Positions 20,819-35,000 of a stretch of 64,000 nt of DNA are shown here, piece by piece. Origin of the DNA: Anodontia alba (taxonomy: Eukaryota > Mollusca > Bivalvia > Lucinida > Lucinidae); NCBI GenBank assembly GCA_964016985.1, contig OZ024828.1, positions 78,637,869 to 78,701,868 on the forward strand, given 5' to 3'. Position numbers and translations under genes: made by a program. Position 1 is the first letter of the stretch, and every line of letters starts with the position of its first letter. A model generated the notes under the pieces. That model was given only the letters and a program-made list of their open reading frames with translations. It searched no databases and was not told the origin of the DNA.

Positions 20819-22128
20819 ATAGGAGGTTTTATTGTGACGCACTTCCGGTGTATAAATAGAAACGGGATAGACCTGGCTGTCAAACTTGCTAAGAAGTGAT
20901 AAGGAAAACAAAGTTTTTTTAGGGAAATTTAATATTTTGAAGCACCGTTTGATAATTCAATCCAGAAACAATGCAGAAAAATGAAAAAGAAGACTCATAT
21001 TAAATTTATATATGATAAATTGATTTTAATATTGTGTTTTTGTTTATCCCAAGCAATTATGAAATTATACTTAAAAAAAAAAAATCTTCCCGCGAAATCG
21101 TTATGCTGTCCAAGAGTATATTACTATTATAAACATATCTTTTCTCATTAATTATAAATAGTAATATTAATAAAAAAAAGAAAGAAAAATCCAGTGAGTA
21201 TGTTGCAACAACGTCATGTTAACAGACGTGAACGACATCACACTGAATAATAATTGTATGTTGTTTGTTTACTAGAAACAAAATAAATAAATAAATAAAA
21301 ATAAATAAATAAGATAAACACAAAGTGCAACTAGTCTAGTTTGAGTTTTGCTGGACTAAATAGGCATTTTCAAAGACATCCAATTATGATATTAAATTAT
21401 CTACTCAAGCGGGATACTTGAGTTAAGTACGTACTCTTTCACACATTGCATGTATATGTCTGCCTTTTGTTGATGCCTTGAGGTCATGTATTTGGAATGT
21501 GTTGACACAGGAAACAATCCGTGGTATCTCTTAAGCAATTGGAATTAATTACTGCCGAAGACGTTCATTCACCAGAATGTATGTGTCATTTTATTATTGT
21601 TAATGAATTTTGACGGAATACAGTCAAAGTAAGTTAGTTATTTTAGTTCGTTCCCATTTGGCAATTTCTCAAGGTCCGGCACAACATGTAAACTGACAAT
21701 GTAATTTCTGGTAGGTATTTTTACATTTCTGTCTGAACGAATGTTTTGTTAATATTAATACACTGTGCTTAAAAGCATTTTAAATAAAAAAAAAAACTGT
21801 GAAAAATAAATAAATTATAGTTATTTACCGAAGGAATTTTTCTTCCTTCATTTGCCATGCGCTGTGTTAAAATTCAAACTTAAATAAATACAAATTCTGT
21901 GATTTCCTGTCGAAAAATTAAGAAACTGAGCAAAGGCACAGTTTAAGTTAATTGTCTACTAGAACATTTTAAAAAAATATGATTAATTACAACCAGAAGC
22001 TAATCTTTTTCATGATTAAAATCTACAGTTTTACATTGCGAAACACAGTGCTGGCCGATGAGTTGACGGCCAGGTAGGGGCGCATGCACAAGTTTGACGT
22101 CATAATGGGAATCCCTAAAACCTCCTAT
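20819..22128. mobile_element. Candidate 1.3-kb element with 13-bp inverted ends
   Basis: ATAGGAGGTTTTA at 20819-20831 and its exact complement at 22116-22128. Subterminal TTGTGACGC / TTATGACGT (complement) also correspond after a short gap. No transposase frame and no convincing target duplication are present. It occupies most of the IMP4-ISY1 intergenic interval. Confidence 0.35.
20841..20849 (-). promoter_or_regulatory. ETS-type motif upstream of IMP4
   Basis: ACTTCCGGT on the plus strand (ACCGGAAGT toward IMP4), next to GTGACGCA, a CRE-like half site. ETS motifs are common in housekeeping promoters; use here is inferred. A TATAAATAG follows on the plus strand at about 20851. Confidence 0.4.
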
Positions 22129-22329
22129 ATGCATTTTATTTAGACATTTAAACTGCATAAAATGTCCGAAGTGCCTTGTCGTTTGCCAGTAGCTGACAAC
22201 TGTCCTTCTTTAAAATGATGTTTGTGTTCTTACTTAAACTGTATTCTTTCGCCATACAAATGTTCAGAACCAGTTTTATGATATATATTCATACACACAC
22301 GCGTAAGACACGGTTAAACAGGGTTGTGG

Positions 22330-22445
22330 ACGAAACTACTAGGGGTTATGGATTGGGGGCGAAACGACTAGGGGTGAAATGGTATTGATGGGGTGGGAGG
22401 CGAAATGACTAAGGGTAAAAAATAGAGGGAAACGACCAGGGAGAA
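22330..22445. repeat. Tandem of GGGGCGAAACGACTAGGGG-like units
   Basis: Units GGACGAAACTACTAGGGG, GGGGCGAAACGACTAGGGG, GAGGCGAAATGACTAAGGG and GGGAAACGACCAGGG, about 25-50 bp apart. Inverse orientation of the array at 19915-20035. Confidence 0.65.
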
Positions 22446-22484
22446 ACGTCTTGTTACCCACCTTCACCACACCTGACCACCCCA

Positions 22485-22560
22485 CTCGAACCTGCAATCT
22501 CCTGCTTGCAAGTGCGGTGCTCTACCAACTGAGCTAATCATGCAGGCCAACAGTCCTGCC
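22485..22560 (-). repeat. tRNA-like SINE head fragment
   Basis: On the complement: GTTGGTAGAGCACCGCACTT and the B-box-like GCAGGTTCGAGTGGG. It lacks a proper tRNA fold end and is followed by repeat sequence, so it is a SINE piece rather than a tRNA gene. Confidence 0.6.
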
Positions 22561-22843
22561 AGTTACCACGCTTGTATCAACAATGTTTATCATTCTGACA
22601 ACTATGTCGATATTAGGTTACAGTGAAAATTGTGTCGGTGCCACTATGATGTTTAGAAGAGTGTAAAAAACCATCTAGAACCACCTAAATGTACGCCAGA
22701 AAAAAATAAACTGACCATTATAATAGTGAAGATAGTCTATTTTTCAATTGTTTTTTAGCTTTGGATCGGTATATCAGTTTTAAATCTGACTGTAAAACCG
22801 GCAATTTACTACCAACACCAGTTACACGTGTTTTTTTGTGTAC

Positions 22844-22852
22844 ACCGGAAGT
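22844..22852 (+). promoter_or_regulatory. ETS-type motif upstream of ISY1
   Basis: ACCGGAAGT lies 161 bp upstream of the ISY1 initiator codon, with CACGTG (E-box) at about 22826. No TATA box is obvious. Probable core promoter region (inference). Confidence 0.45.
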
Positions 22853-23012
22853 ATTCAGCCTAACAGGACTTCAGGCGCTTCCAACAACATTTGCTATATT
22901 TAAAACGCTTTTGTAAGCGTCTATTAGATGCAACAGAAGACTTCAGAGTTGCAACAACGTTTTTGCTAAATACTTAATTTTCAAGTATTGAACAGAGTGA
23001 AAATTATTAGAC

Positions 23013-26000
23013 ATGGTAAATATGTAATAGTTTTTCATACTGTGCATGAAAAAACTTTTCAATAAACAAGGATATCTTGTGTAGATCACTTTCCTCTATG
23101 TTCAAGTAGGAAATAGGTGTGGGTGGGGTAATGTATTGTGCATAACAGCAATAGATAATATTCTTAGTATTTTAAATGGTATGCTCATGTTTTATAGTGA
23201 CTTGCCATGTGCGCATACATATATATTCCCTCTGTTTATGCTTTTTTAGCTGTTATTTATTTCAGCTATCTGTTGAAGTGGCTGAGTGGTCAGTGCTCCC
23301 AAATCCCGCTGGAAGCAGAATTCAGCACATGACTGTATGGCACTTTATTACAGAGAGCCATTCATGATTGCTGTTCCATCATCCTGATATGATTTAATGT
23401 TGAAAGCTGCGTCAAACAGCAAATCATCATCAATCATCTGTTTTGTCTTATTCTTCTATACTATGCTTCTTATGGCGGTAAATGGTCAGAATTCTCAAGA
23501 GAATGTACTGTTGACCATTGTAGACAGTAGATAAAGCCTCCTCTTTGGAATAAAAACAATTAAAATTAGCACTTTGTTTAAAATGAGCGGGTGGGTTTAA
23601 AAAACAGATAAAAACATACAACTTTGTCTCATATATCTTCTGCGAGTTGGCTGCTGTTGTCCTAAGCCAACTCTATACTCCTCAGTCTAAGAGTCTGTAA
23701 CTCCAGCTGGAAGGCAAGCGATTGCTATCTTGGATGGTCCTGGGAAAGAAGAAGTTCTTGTACACGCTGACAGCGGCTGTAGGCTATTATAGTCTCTTTT
23801 GACCTCTAGTGAATCTGTCCATTAGTTGCAGTATATCACCAGTGTCGATGTTGACAATCCATGCTGGATTTTTAGTGTTGTCAATCAGTCTGTCTTCTGT
23901 CTATGTCGGCCACGATGGCTCAGTCAGCTGCACATCCAACTGGTGATCGGGAGGTCACAGGTTCGTTCCCCAGCAGATCTGGCAACATTTTTTGGTGGCG
24001 ATTGATCATGAAATATTTTCTATGGGCATTCTCACCCTTCTGCTGATTCTAGAAGGGAGTTGTCAGTTTCTGGTGAAAGAATATGCAAAACTGTTGGTTA
24101 ACCACAAGGGGAACTAAGCCTGACCAGGAAAAGTGTGTTTAGGTAAACTTACCAGCTTGAAATGACCCTAATGAATTGACTGGGTTGTAGAACTCAGTCA
24201 ATCAGTTCTTCCTCCTACTTTCGAGTGTCTCCCAACCAAGATCAGTAACCATTCAGGTTACACAGCCAGGGTTTTTCCCCAGAGTAGTTTCTATGGACGA
24301 AACGGGCTGCATGTTGTTGGATTTTCTCAAGCTTGATGATGTCCTCTGCACTGGTGGGGTTCCAAGCTTGGGATTCATATTCCAGTGTCTGTCTCGTAAG
24401 CGAGATTTATGCCGTACACTTGACCTCTATGGTACATTCTCCACAATTACGTCATAATGATTAAAGAATCCCAGAGTTCTGAATGCCTTGGCAGTCACAG
24501 TGTCAATATTTTTGTGCCAGCTATGTAGTCTCTGAAGAAGATGCCAAGATTTTTTCTGCTGTCAATAATTTGTAGTGTGTGACTGTGGAGGGTATGTTTG
24601 TCATGGTGTTTATTAGTTATGATGTGGATGACCTGCAAATTATCAGAGTGGAACATATTTGCCATGTTCATTCCCATTCTTCCAAGGCTTGAGGATCTTG
24701 ACTGAACATCTGTATCACAGTTAATGAGCAGACAGTCATTCTCAAAGAGGTGAGGATCTGAGGCTTTGACAGATTCCAGTAGTTCAATAATAAATACCAG
24801 AAACTACAGGAGGCTTAAACATAGCTACAGATAAGAGGGGTATTCACATAATATTTTTCTTATTTCTCGACGAAAACATATGTTGTGGGTATTCATTAGA
24901 AGCACCTCGGCGAGGCGCTTCTAATGAGTACCCACAACATATATTTTCATTGAGAAGTAAGAACGATATCAGCATTTTTCTGATGAAAAAAGTGCTTTAT
25001 CTGTTACATGTACTATGTTAAAGTTTTAGTATTTTGTTGCTTAAATAGTCTCCACAAAACATATGTTGTCAGTACACATTAGAAGTGCTTCATTGAGGTG
25101 CTTCTGATGAGTGCAACAACATATGTTTCTTTCTCCACAAAAACACAGTGATGTGTTGTGGTACTCATAAGAAGCGCCTCAGTGGGACACTTTTAACAAG
25201 TGCCACAACATATGTTTTCTTGGGGATATAAAAAAAAATATGTGTATGTTTTGGTTAGATAAACAGGGATGCAGATTAATCATTCTGATTTAGGGTCCCA
25301 AAATGCCAAAACTGAATATTTAACATGAGATGTATGGGCATTTTCTCCAAATGTCTGGTGGCCTTGCCCAAAATTTAGGGGTCATTGGCAACTGGGCCCC
25401 TGTTAGTCTTTATCCCTGATAAAGCACATTTTCTTGAACTATGAAAGTTAAGTGTAACTATGACATCCCAGAATGGTAAATATCTGTCAACTGAATGAAA
25501 AATAACTCATGCATTAAAAAGGCATTAATTTGTATAAAATAAATAAATAAACTGTCATTACTTTTGAACTGATGATTTTTTCATGCAGTTTTCAGTGAAA
25601 TGATACTTTTTATGAACTCTTTCACTGCAGTAAAATTCATTGTTTTTAATTTTCCATTGTAGATTGGTTTTAATGTCCACTAAATGGTATTAGTGCTCCA
25701 GCTAGGATTTGAGGGCAGAGGCTGCTGGGAAGGGCACATTTTGCATGGTCATACAAGAATGAGGGCACCACATGTCATGTGATGTGCTTAGTATCAAGAC
25801 ATGTTACAAAGTATAATCCCATTCCTTAATGAGTGCCTCAAATAAGGATACATATACCTTTAAATATTGATAACTTTTTGAATTTTGGACCTGTTTTCAT
25901 CAAGATGTAGGGTTTAATGACTGGAGTTGAAATAGACATAGCACAGCTTCAGAAGTGCAGAGGGGCAGTAGGATAGGACAAGAGATGGGGCCCACCCACT

Positions 26001-29000
26001 TTATAGGGCTAGCTGGTGCACGAGATCTTGTTCTCTTGCTTTTTTTATCTCCTGGCACTTGCTGACCATTATGACCAAACTTTTGCCTGTATTAAATTAC
26101 ATGTAACTGTCGATTACAAAGTTAATAATACATTTAGCCTTATGAAACTATTAATTTGAAATGACAATACAATGTAATAAAGTTATATACATGTATAGAG
26201 AACTACATTGTTTCACCAATGATTATTCTTGAAAGTCAATATAATATACCAGTATTTGTAACTGGTACCTGCACGTTAATCAAAAATCCGATTATATGAT
26301 TGTAGTTCAGAATGTAGCCAGACTGTAGAAATTTTAAATGGAAATACAAATTGTTGTACCTTTTACCTGAATCTGACATATTTTCTTATTTTCCAGGCAA
26401 GAAACAGTGAAAAGGCTATGTAAGTTGTTTTATCTTTTAAATACAGTCTTTTAGAAATTATTTTCTGTGAAACATTTGCCTTGTATCATTGCATGGGTGA
26501 TACTGTATTTTCTTTGATATGTGAGCATTTTCAGTGAGTGACTTTTAGCTGCCAGGTTGATATTTCGCAACGGATTTCACTAAAAACTAGAGCAAGTCGT
26601 TGGCGCACCATCGCATATCCCCGCGTCATCACCATGGCATATCTCCTTGCACATCAAGATTCCAAATGCGTTCCTCCAATCCTCATTCATAGGGCTATCG
26701 CATGTGACAGTTTCAAGGTTCTAGCTAAAAAAAGCCTAAGAGGAGTTGGGTGACAATAAAAAAAGGACCCAAAACCCTACTTTTTGACCTAGTGACCCCC
26801 AGACATGCCCCTGGGGCAAACATTTTGCACTACTATATAACCTTCGATTTAATATGCAACATGACTGTTTGTACAAAATGGATTTTAGACCCTTTGGGCC
26901 CACACCCCATGGCCCTGTCCCCAGGGGTCACATCAATGTGTTCCTCCAGTCCTCATCCATAGGGCTATCACCTGTGAAAGTTTCGAGAATCTAGCTTAAA
27001 TGGTCTAGGAGCAATGATGTGATATTACAGACGGCCGGCTGGCTGGACTGCGGGTATAACAATATCCCAGCTTTTTCTTCGAAAAGCGCGGGGATGATAA
27101 TGAAAATACTATGAACATGTCATGTGAAAGGATTCTGTGTGTGGTGTTTTGTATTTTGGTGGAGGCAAAGAAAGAAGATCTCTGCAGAAACTCAGTGAAT
27201 CCTAAATGAACTTTATGGTACCTCAAGTGATTCAGGTGGATTAACCCTTGTCCTGCTGAACCCGGATATACCAGTGCCTTTGCAAACTGTAGATCCAGAT
27301 CAGTTGGCTTCTTCAGAAGCCAATTGATCTGGATCTGCACTGTTTGCCATTAAATATGCAAATTTATAGCAACAATCTGGATCAAGTAATCTGATTGGCT
27401 GAAAATTAGATGTGAGTGTGGCATCTTAATTTATTCAGCAGGACAAGGATTAAAATGGACATCTACTAAATGTCAATTTAGGAATTTGCTAAGTTGCTAG
27501 TATTATATACTACCACCATAAATGTCAGTTGGATAACAGTCTTATCAGTTCATTAGTGACTGCAGCAGGTGAGTGTAGGTAGCATGTTAGTATTTCTTTT
27601 GTTTCTGCATTATCACTTTTTCCCTCATCCTCTTCTTTCTTTCCCATCATCTCCTAGCTCTTCTGTCAATTTTCTTCCATTCGAGACATGACAAAATGAC
27701 CCACATGTGTTGATGGGTTGTTAACCCTTGTCATGCTGAATAAATTAAGATGCCATGCCCACTTCCAAATGTCAACCAATCAGATTACTTGATTCAGATT
27801 GTTGATACAAATTCACAGAATGACAAACAGTGCAGATCCAGATCAGTTCAGAGGCCAACTGATCTGGATCTACACTGTTTGCAAAGGCAAAGACTCAGCA
27901 GGACTAGGGTTAAACAAAAACTCAGCTAAAACTAGAGCTAGTAGATGGCGTGCCATCACATATCCCCACACCAGCACCATCACATATCTCCATGCACATC
28001 AAAATTCCAAATGCGTTCTTCCAGTCCTCATCCATAAGGCTATCGCCTGTGAAAGTTTTAAGATTCTAGCTTAAATGGTCTAGGAGCAATCGTGACATTA
28101 CAGATGGATGGACGGCGGGATGGACGGGGATATATCTCCGCTTTTTCTTCAAAAAGCGCGGGGATAACAAATAGATTTATGATTTAAGGGTTAGTATACA
28201 AGATTATATAGCCAGACCTTCAAGTACATTGTAAGTAAGCGGTATAATTTATTTGATCCCTGAAAAGTTTTTTTTTTCTTGTATTTTTTTTTCTTCTTTT
28301 GAAGCCTTAACTAGAGGTGTAAGATGAATTTTCTGTCACAAATGGCATAATTTTGAAATATTTAAATAAAATAAAATAAAAAAAAATGATGGTGCATTCA
28401 CATATATCTTAGATTGAATATTTTACAGTAGTAAAGTTTTAATGTAAGCTCTAGATAAGATGCTTTTTTTTTTTTTTTCAACAAAAAAAAAACAAAAAAA
28501 AACAGTATGGATATTTTTCTTATTTCTGCATGAAAACATATGTTGTAGGTACTCATTATTAGAGGTGCTTCTGATGAGTACCCAGGATGCTTTCTTGCTG
28601 AAATAAGAAAAATATTTTCCTGATATTTCCTGTTATCTGGAGCTATATCAAATAATAAACATAATACATATACATGTATATCTATTTTCTAGGACAACAC
28701 TGGCTCGATGGAGAGCAGCACATCTTGACGAGAAGAAAGAAGTGGTAAGTTTTAACCCTTGTCCTGCTGAACCCAGATATATCCTACCTTTGCAAACAGT
28801 GTAGATCCAGATCAGTTGGCTTCTGAAGAATTCAACTGATCTGGACCTGCACTGTTTGTAATTAAGAATGTGAATTTGTATTAACAACATGGATTAAGTA
28901 GTCTGATGAAATTAGAAGTGGGTGTGGCATCTTAATTTATTCAGCATGACAATCCCTGAAGCTTAATTTTAAAAAATGCCGCAAGGAAATAAGGCTAGGA

Positions 29001-32000
29001 ACTTTCAAGACCTAGGGATTTGAAGATCAAGCACTCCAGACTCAGTTGACAAACAGGGCCCAGTTGTTCAAAGCTAACGACGTCGTTAGTTAACGATTCG
29101 TTAAAATTTAAATCGAGTGATACGCAAATATGCTGAAATTTTTTGCTAAAAAATGTGAGTAGCTTTTGCAGTGCAAAAGCTACTCACATTTCTTTAGCAG
29201 AAAATATCGGAATATTGTATATTGAATCTGCTAAAACAGTTAACGAAATGACCCTTAACGAGCTCGTTAAGCTAACGATGCTTTGAACAACTGGGCCCAG
29301 AATTTGTATGAAATGTCAAGCCTTATCTGCACTTTGAAATTTTTAATCAGGAGTTATTATTAGGTGACCACTGAAGAGATGTTAAAGGGAAAGGCCCTAT
29401 AATTGCAACATATGCCCCAAATTCTTCAGCTTTAGAAAACAAGCATCTTGGTGCAAATTTGATCAAAATCAGAAATTAGAAAGATATTGTAGTTTATTGT
29501 CTGTGCCACTGGATGTAGACCATATAGAGGAGACACAGGGAAGTGGTCCATTATTGATCCACAATGCAAATCATTGACCTTGTGCTTGTTGGCTACAACT
29601 AAAACCTGGGACTAGCTGGAGCACTGAATAGAATAGAATAATATTTATTGGAAAATCTACATATACAGTTGTTCTCCATTTACATGCTTTATTTCGGCAT
29701 GCCATACTTATGTAGAATTCTAAACGGTCACCATTGCAGCACCTTATCAAAGGTTATATGATGTACACTAGACATTAATCTTAACAATTTCACTTTTAAA
29801 GTGGGTGGATGCATTGGTTCTGCTAAGCTCAGTTTATAGCATGACAAAAAGTTGTTGTTCTGAACTATTTATTTTATGATGGTTTTGTTTGTTTGTGTTG
29901 AGGTTTTATGGCCCAGTCAACCCAGTGGGGTCATGTCGAGCGCGGTCAGTTTGCCTAACCACACGTTTACTGGGCAGGCTTAGTCCTCTAAGCGGTTAAC
30001 CAGTATTGTGCACATTCTTTCACCAGAAACTGACAACTGCCCTTCTTGAATCAGCGGAAGGGAGAGAATGACCGTAGAAAATATTTCATGATCAATCTCC
30101 ACGAAAGAATGTTGCCGACCTTGGCAGGGGTTGAACATGCGACCTCCTGGTCTCCAGTCGGACGCGCATCCAACTGAGCCACCGAGGCCGGCTTATTTTA
30201 TGATGGATGAAGTGAGCCTAAAAAGCGAATTGAAATTAGCTAATTCTAATATAAGGGTCAACGGGACGAGATCTCATTTAGATATCTCAAAGTCGCATTT
30301 TGCATTATGGAATTTAGCCAAGATTTGCATGTAAAGAACCCTAGACTATTCTGTATTTAAATCAGCTTTCACTTTTATTGTGTGCTAAGCATAGACGATG
30401 GGTGTTGCTATTTTGAATATTTAATTAGATACATATTTAACTTTTGAAAGACGCAAATAAAAGTCTCCTATTAACAGGAATATGCTTCTTATGTGACCTA
30501 GCTGATAGTTTATATGCAAATGAACAAATTTACAGGTATTTAAACACAAAATATTGTTTCAGATATGATTTATATAATTATACCCCGCCACACAATAGTG
30601 GCAGGGTATTATGGTTTCGCATTGGACGTCCCTGTGTCTGTCCATCCGTCTGTCATACCTCCGTCTGTCCCTTTTTCATTTCCTGATGATAACTTGAGTA
30701 AACATCAATGGATTTTCACCAAACTTGGTATGTGCATTGATATTGTGGAGATCTGGTTTGGGATTGCTAATGGGCAAATTTCGTCAAATTTTTACAAAGT
30801 TATCTGCCCACGACACGATGGCAGGGTGTTATAGTTTAACGTTTTTATTATTTTTACCAAGGGAATCCTAAAGATTGCCTCAGATGTGATTTTAATTATC
30901 AATTTTTTCCTAAATTCTGCAAATCTGATGTCGAGGTATGGATATCTCGAAGTAGTCGATCCTCGTTATCTTGACCTCGCTTATCAAAGTGAAAATCTGG
31001 TCCCTGTTTTAATATGGAAATATAATAACAGGTAACAAAATATTGTGGAAAAGAGGAGAAATTGCTCCTGTTATCTGTCTGAGACATGCCCATATTTTCC
31101 TTTCCGGATGATAACTTGAGTAAATAACAAGGGATGTTAACCAAACTTGCTATATGAATTGACATTAAGGAGATCTGGTTTGAGATTGCTAATGGGCAAA
31201 TTTCGTCAAATTTTTACGGAATCTGCCCAAGACACACCCATATTTTTGTTTCCGGACGATAACTCGAGTAAATTACGAGGGATTTTAATCAAATGCTATA
31301 TTTATTGACATTAAGGAGATCTGGTTTGGATTTGCAAATGGGCAAATTTCGTCAAATTTTTACGGAGTTATCTGCCTGAGACACGCCCATATTTTCGTTT
31401 CCAGGCGATAACTTGAGCAAATAACAAGGGATTTTAACCAAACTTGCTATATGCATGGACATTAAGGAGATCATTTCCGGATGATACAATGTAACTTGAG
31501 TAAATAACAAGGCCTTTTAACCAAACTTGCTATATGCATTGATATTATCAAGATCTGGTTTAGGATTGTTATCTGTTCATTGATATTATCAAGATCTGGT
31601 TTAGGATTGTTATCTGTCCCTCTGTCATTTTCTTTCCAGACATTTTCGCAATGATAACTTTAATACATAAACAAATAATTGCTATGGGGTATTATGCTTG
31701 CGGTGCTCTTATTTTTGCATATTTAATTAGGTGATTATGAGGTCACTAACTCATAAAAATGGTGGCTTCCATGACAGCATTTTCTAGAACTTCAAAGCAG
31801 AATTACTTTCTTATTTCTCAACCAGTTTTCATAATTACTTTACGAAACTGTTAACAGGTTCTTCATTTTATTTTTATTTTTTTTTTTTATAGGTTTTTCC
31901 CTTTAAATATACAGTAAAACTGTGCTTTTGAATATCAGAAAAGTGGAGTAGGCTTTTATGGACAGGTGATCACTAATGAAGGCTTCACTGTATTGTGAAT

Positions 32001-35000
32001 ATTTATTTTTAGGAAAGACGACCTTTTCTAGCCTCTGAATGTGAAGACGTGAAGAAAGCAGAGAAATGGAGGAGACAGATTATTGGTGAAGTTTCTAAAA
32101 AAGTGGCACAAATACAGAATGGTGTGTATAATTTCTAATCTATGATCATTTCAAATGGAAAGGTACATTAAGTCTGCAAAATGTACATATGAGCAGCTTA
32201 GACCCAAACCAGATGAAACATTTGGGACTAAAAAGTACCAGATAAGGGGCTTATTCAGTATATAAGGTTTGTTATTTTCTCACCAAAACATCTTTTACTA
32301 TAGTTGCCAAAAATATTTAGACAGGCAGTGTAGACCAAGAGCAAACAGCTAAAACAGTTTGATCTGGGTCTGCACCATTTGCCATTCTATCACAAAATTT
32401 TGAAGAGGAGCAAATAGTCAGTTCAGCTTGATAAAATTTTTGGATAAGGCAAATGTCCTAAAATTTTAAACAGTTTATTCCATACTTTTTTGGCCTTAAT
32501 TTTGCTTTTAATGCAATTATTTCTGAAACCATTTAGTGTAATGGCAAACAGTGTAGACCCTGATCAGACTGCTTCTTCAGAAGCAGTCTGATTTGGGTCT
32601 GCACTATTTGCATATGCTATTTTGTTTGAAAGGTAAGTGTACAAAATTTTAGGACATTTGATTTACCTTAAGAAAGGTAAGAAGTTAGAGTGCCTGAATA
32701 TTTAGGTTTAATATGGTATTCTTTGGAATTGAGTCCTCTGCACAGCCTAATTAACCACACCTTCATGGATAAGGATTAATTTACCCTAGACAAACGCAAA
32801 AATACCTTTAAATTTTACATGTAAAACTTGGGCTCCATAGCACTGTCAGTAGCCCATCTGACTGCAGATCCAAGAGTTTTGAGAATCCCAGCATGGTCGC
32901 ATATGTAACTTTCGTGGAGATAGATTATGGAATACTTCCTATGATCATTATGCTTCTTCTGCTGATTCAAAGAGGGCAGTTGTCAGTTACTAGCAAAAGT
33001 ATGTGCACTAAGTATTGGTTAGCTGGTTAGAGAACTAAGTCTGCCCAGGAAAAGTGTGAGTAGTTTAAGTGACTGGCTCAATGTGATCATAACAGTGTTG
33101 ATTGGGCCATAAAACACCAAACTAAACCAAACCAAAACCAAATGTTTGTCTACCCTTTACCATTAGATTTTTGTAGATGCTTTTGATTTCGGTGATTGTC
33201 AGCCAAATCTGCGGAGAGTCAAATTCAGTCAATTGCCCTAGATGATTTGGCGATATTGAATTTAATAAGACTCTTTGGTAAATCAGTAAAATACATGTAC
33301 AATGCTACAACATAACTCTATCTGATTAAAAAATGTCAGATGCATAATCAAAAGTTACAGATAGGTAATCCATAGCGCCAGATAAGAGATAAAAATAGTT
33401 TTCTTGGTTCTCATAAAATATATGTTGTGGGTACTCATTAGAATTGCCTCAGTGAGGTTATGATTACCCACAACATATTTATCATGGAGAAATAAAAAGA
33501 ATATCAGGGCCCAGTTGTTCAAAGCGTCGTTAGCTTAACAAGCTCGTTAAGGGTCATTTCGTTAACTGTTTTAGCAGATTCAATATACAATATTCTGATA
33601 TTTTTTGCTGAAAAAATGTGAGAAGCTTTGGCACTGCAAAAGCTACTCACATTTTTTCAGCAAAAAATTCCAGCATATTTGCGTATCACTCGATGTAAAT
33701 TTTAACGAATCGTTAACTAACGATGTCGTTAGCTTTGAACAACTGGGCCCAGTACTTTTCATCTGAAAAAAAAAATGCCATATGATCATTCAGCTATGAC
33801 CGTCTCTGAGATTAATGCCAGGGGCAAGTTGTTCAAAACTAACGATGTCGTTAGTTAACGTATCATTAAAACTTTGGGGCCGGTTGTTCAAAGCTAACGA
33901 TGTCGTTAGTTAACGATTCGTTAAAATTTACATCAAGTGATACGCAAATACGCAAATATGCTGAAATTTTTTGTTGAAAAAATGTGAGTAGCTTTTGCAG
34001 TGCAAAAGCTACTCACATTTTCTCAGCAAAAAATATCAGAATATTGTATATTGAATCTGCTAAAACAGTTAACGAAATAACCCTTAACGAGCTCGTTAAG
34101 CTAACGATGCTTTGAACAACTGGGCCCTGATCATTAAATATGGCATATATGCTAATATATCGTGGGGTTAAAGCCAAAACCAATTATCGTCATTTTATAA
34201 AGTTTTGAGAAAACTAGTATTAAAGGTTTTAAAACAATATAAAATTTGCGAAATATGAATTATATTCGTATATTTACATTCGTTTTGTAGGGAATTCAAT
34301 TTGGCAGTGGCAGTTAATGATGAAAATCATAAATACATATCCAATTTATCTTAATTAGCTTTAATTAGTTAGTGGTGTTTTTGGCAAAACTATTTTTTCG
34401 AACAATGCTGCGAGACTTCTGGGCCAAAATCAAACATTTAATGTTACGTGGTTTTGGCAGTAAACATATTTACGCTATAAATACAATGAAGAAATCCAAA
34501 ACATTGTATGTCATGATACAATGTTTTGGCTTGTACGCTCTGAATTACTTCTAAAAGAAAAAAGTCATGCCAAAATATTGTAGGTCCAGATAAAGGGTTC
34601 TGGCTTTCACACAGTCTATTTGTGTGGCCTTGAAATAAAATGCCAGAGTATCATATTTATCAATACTATATTTTTGCAATGCTACTGCATTAAAAGCATG
34701 AGTATAAATAGCTGCCAAAAGCAATTTAGAACAAAACAAGGCCCATTGTAAGTAATTAACTATGTACCAAACTATCAATAGTGTGTTTCATCACACTTCA
34801 GACATTGATTTACTATTTTAATACATTCTCAAATTAGCAACGAAAATCTAATTGTCAGAAACTTGCTGTAATTTCTATGTAATACTATGAGAATTTAAAT
34901 TTCCATAAAATGAGTGTGCAGCACACATGACATAACTGTACATGCATTGCATGATGTTTCAGAAGATTGCTTTGGCCAGTCAGATGCAGTCTTCTGCTAT

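Noticed and set aside
21829..21858. ATG GCA AAT ... TCG with a GTAAAT donor as IMP4 exon 1
   Set aside because: It would add ten residues absent from IMP4 proteins as I recall them and lies inside the candidate transposon; the two-codon exon at 20426-20431 fits the family length better.
26538..26962. Two open plus frames
   Set aside because: They lie in interspersed repeat K, and the second copy at 27920-28165 does not keep the same frames.
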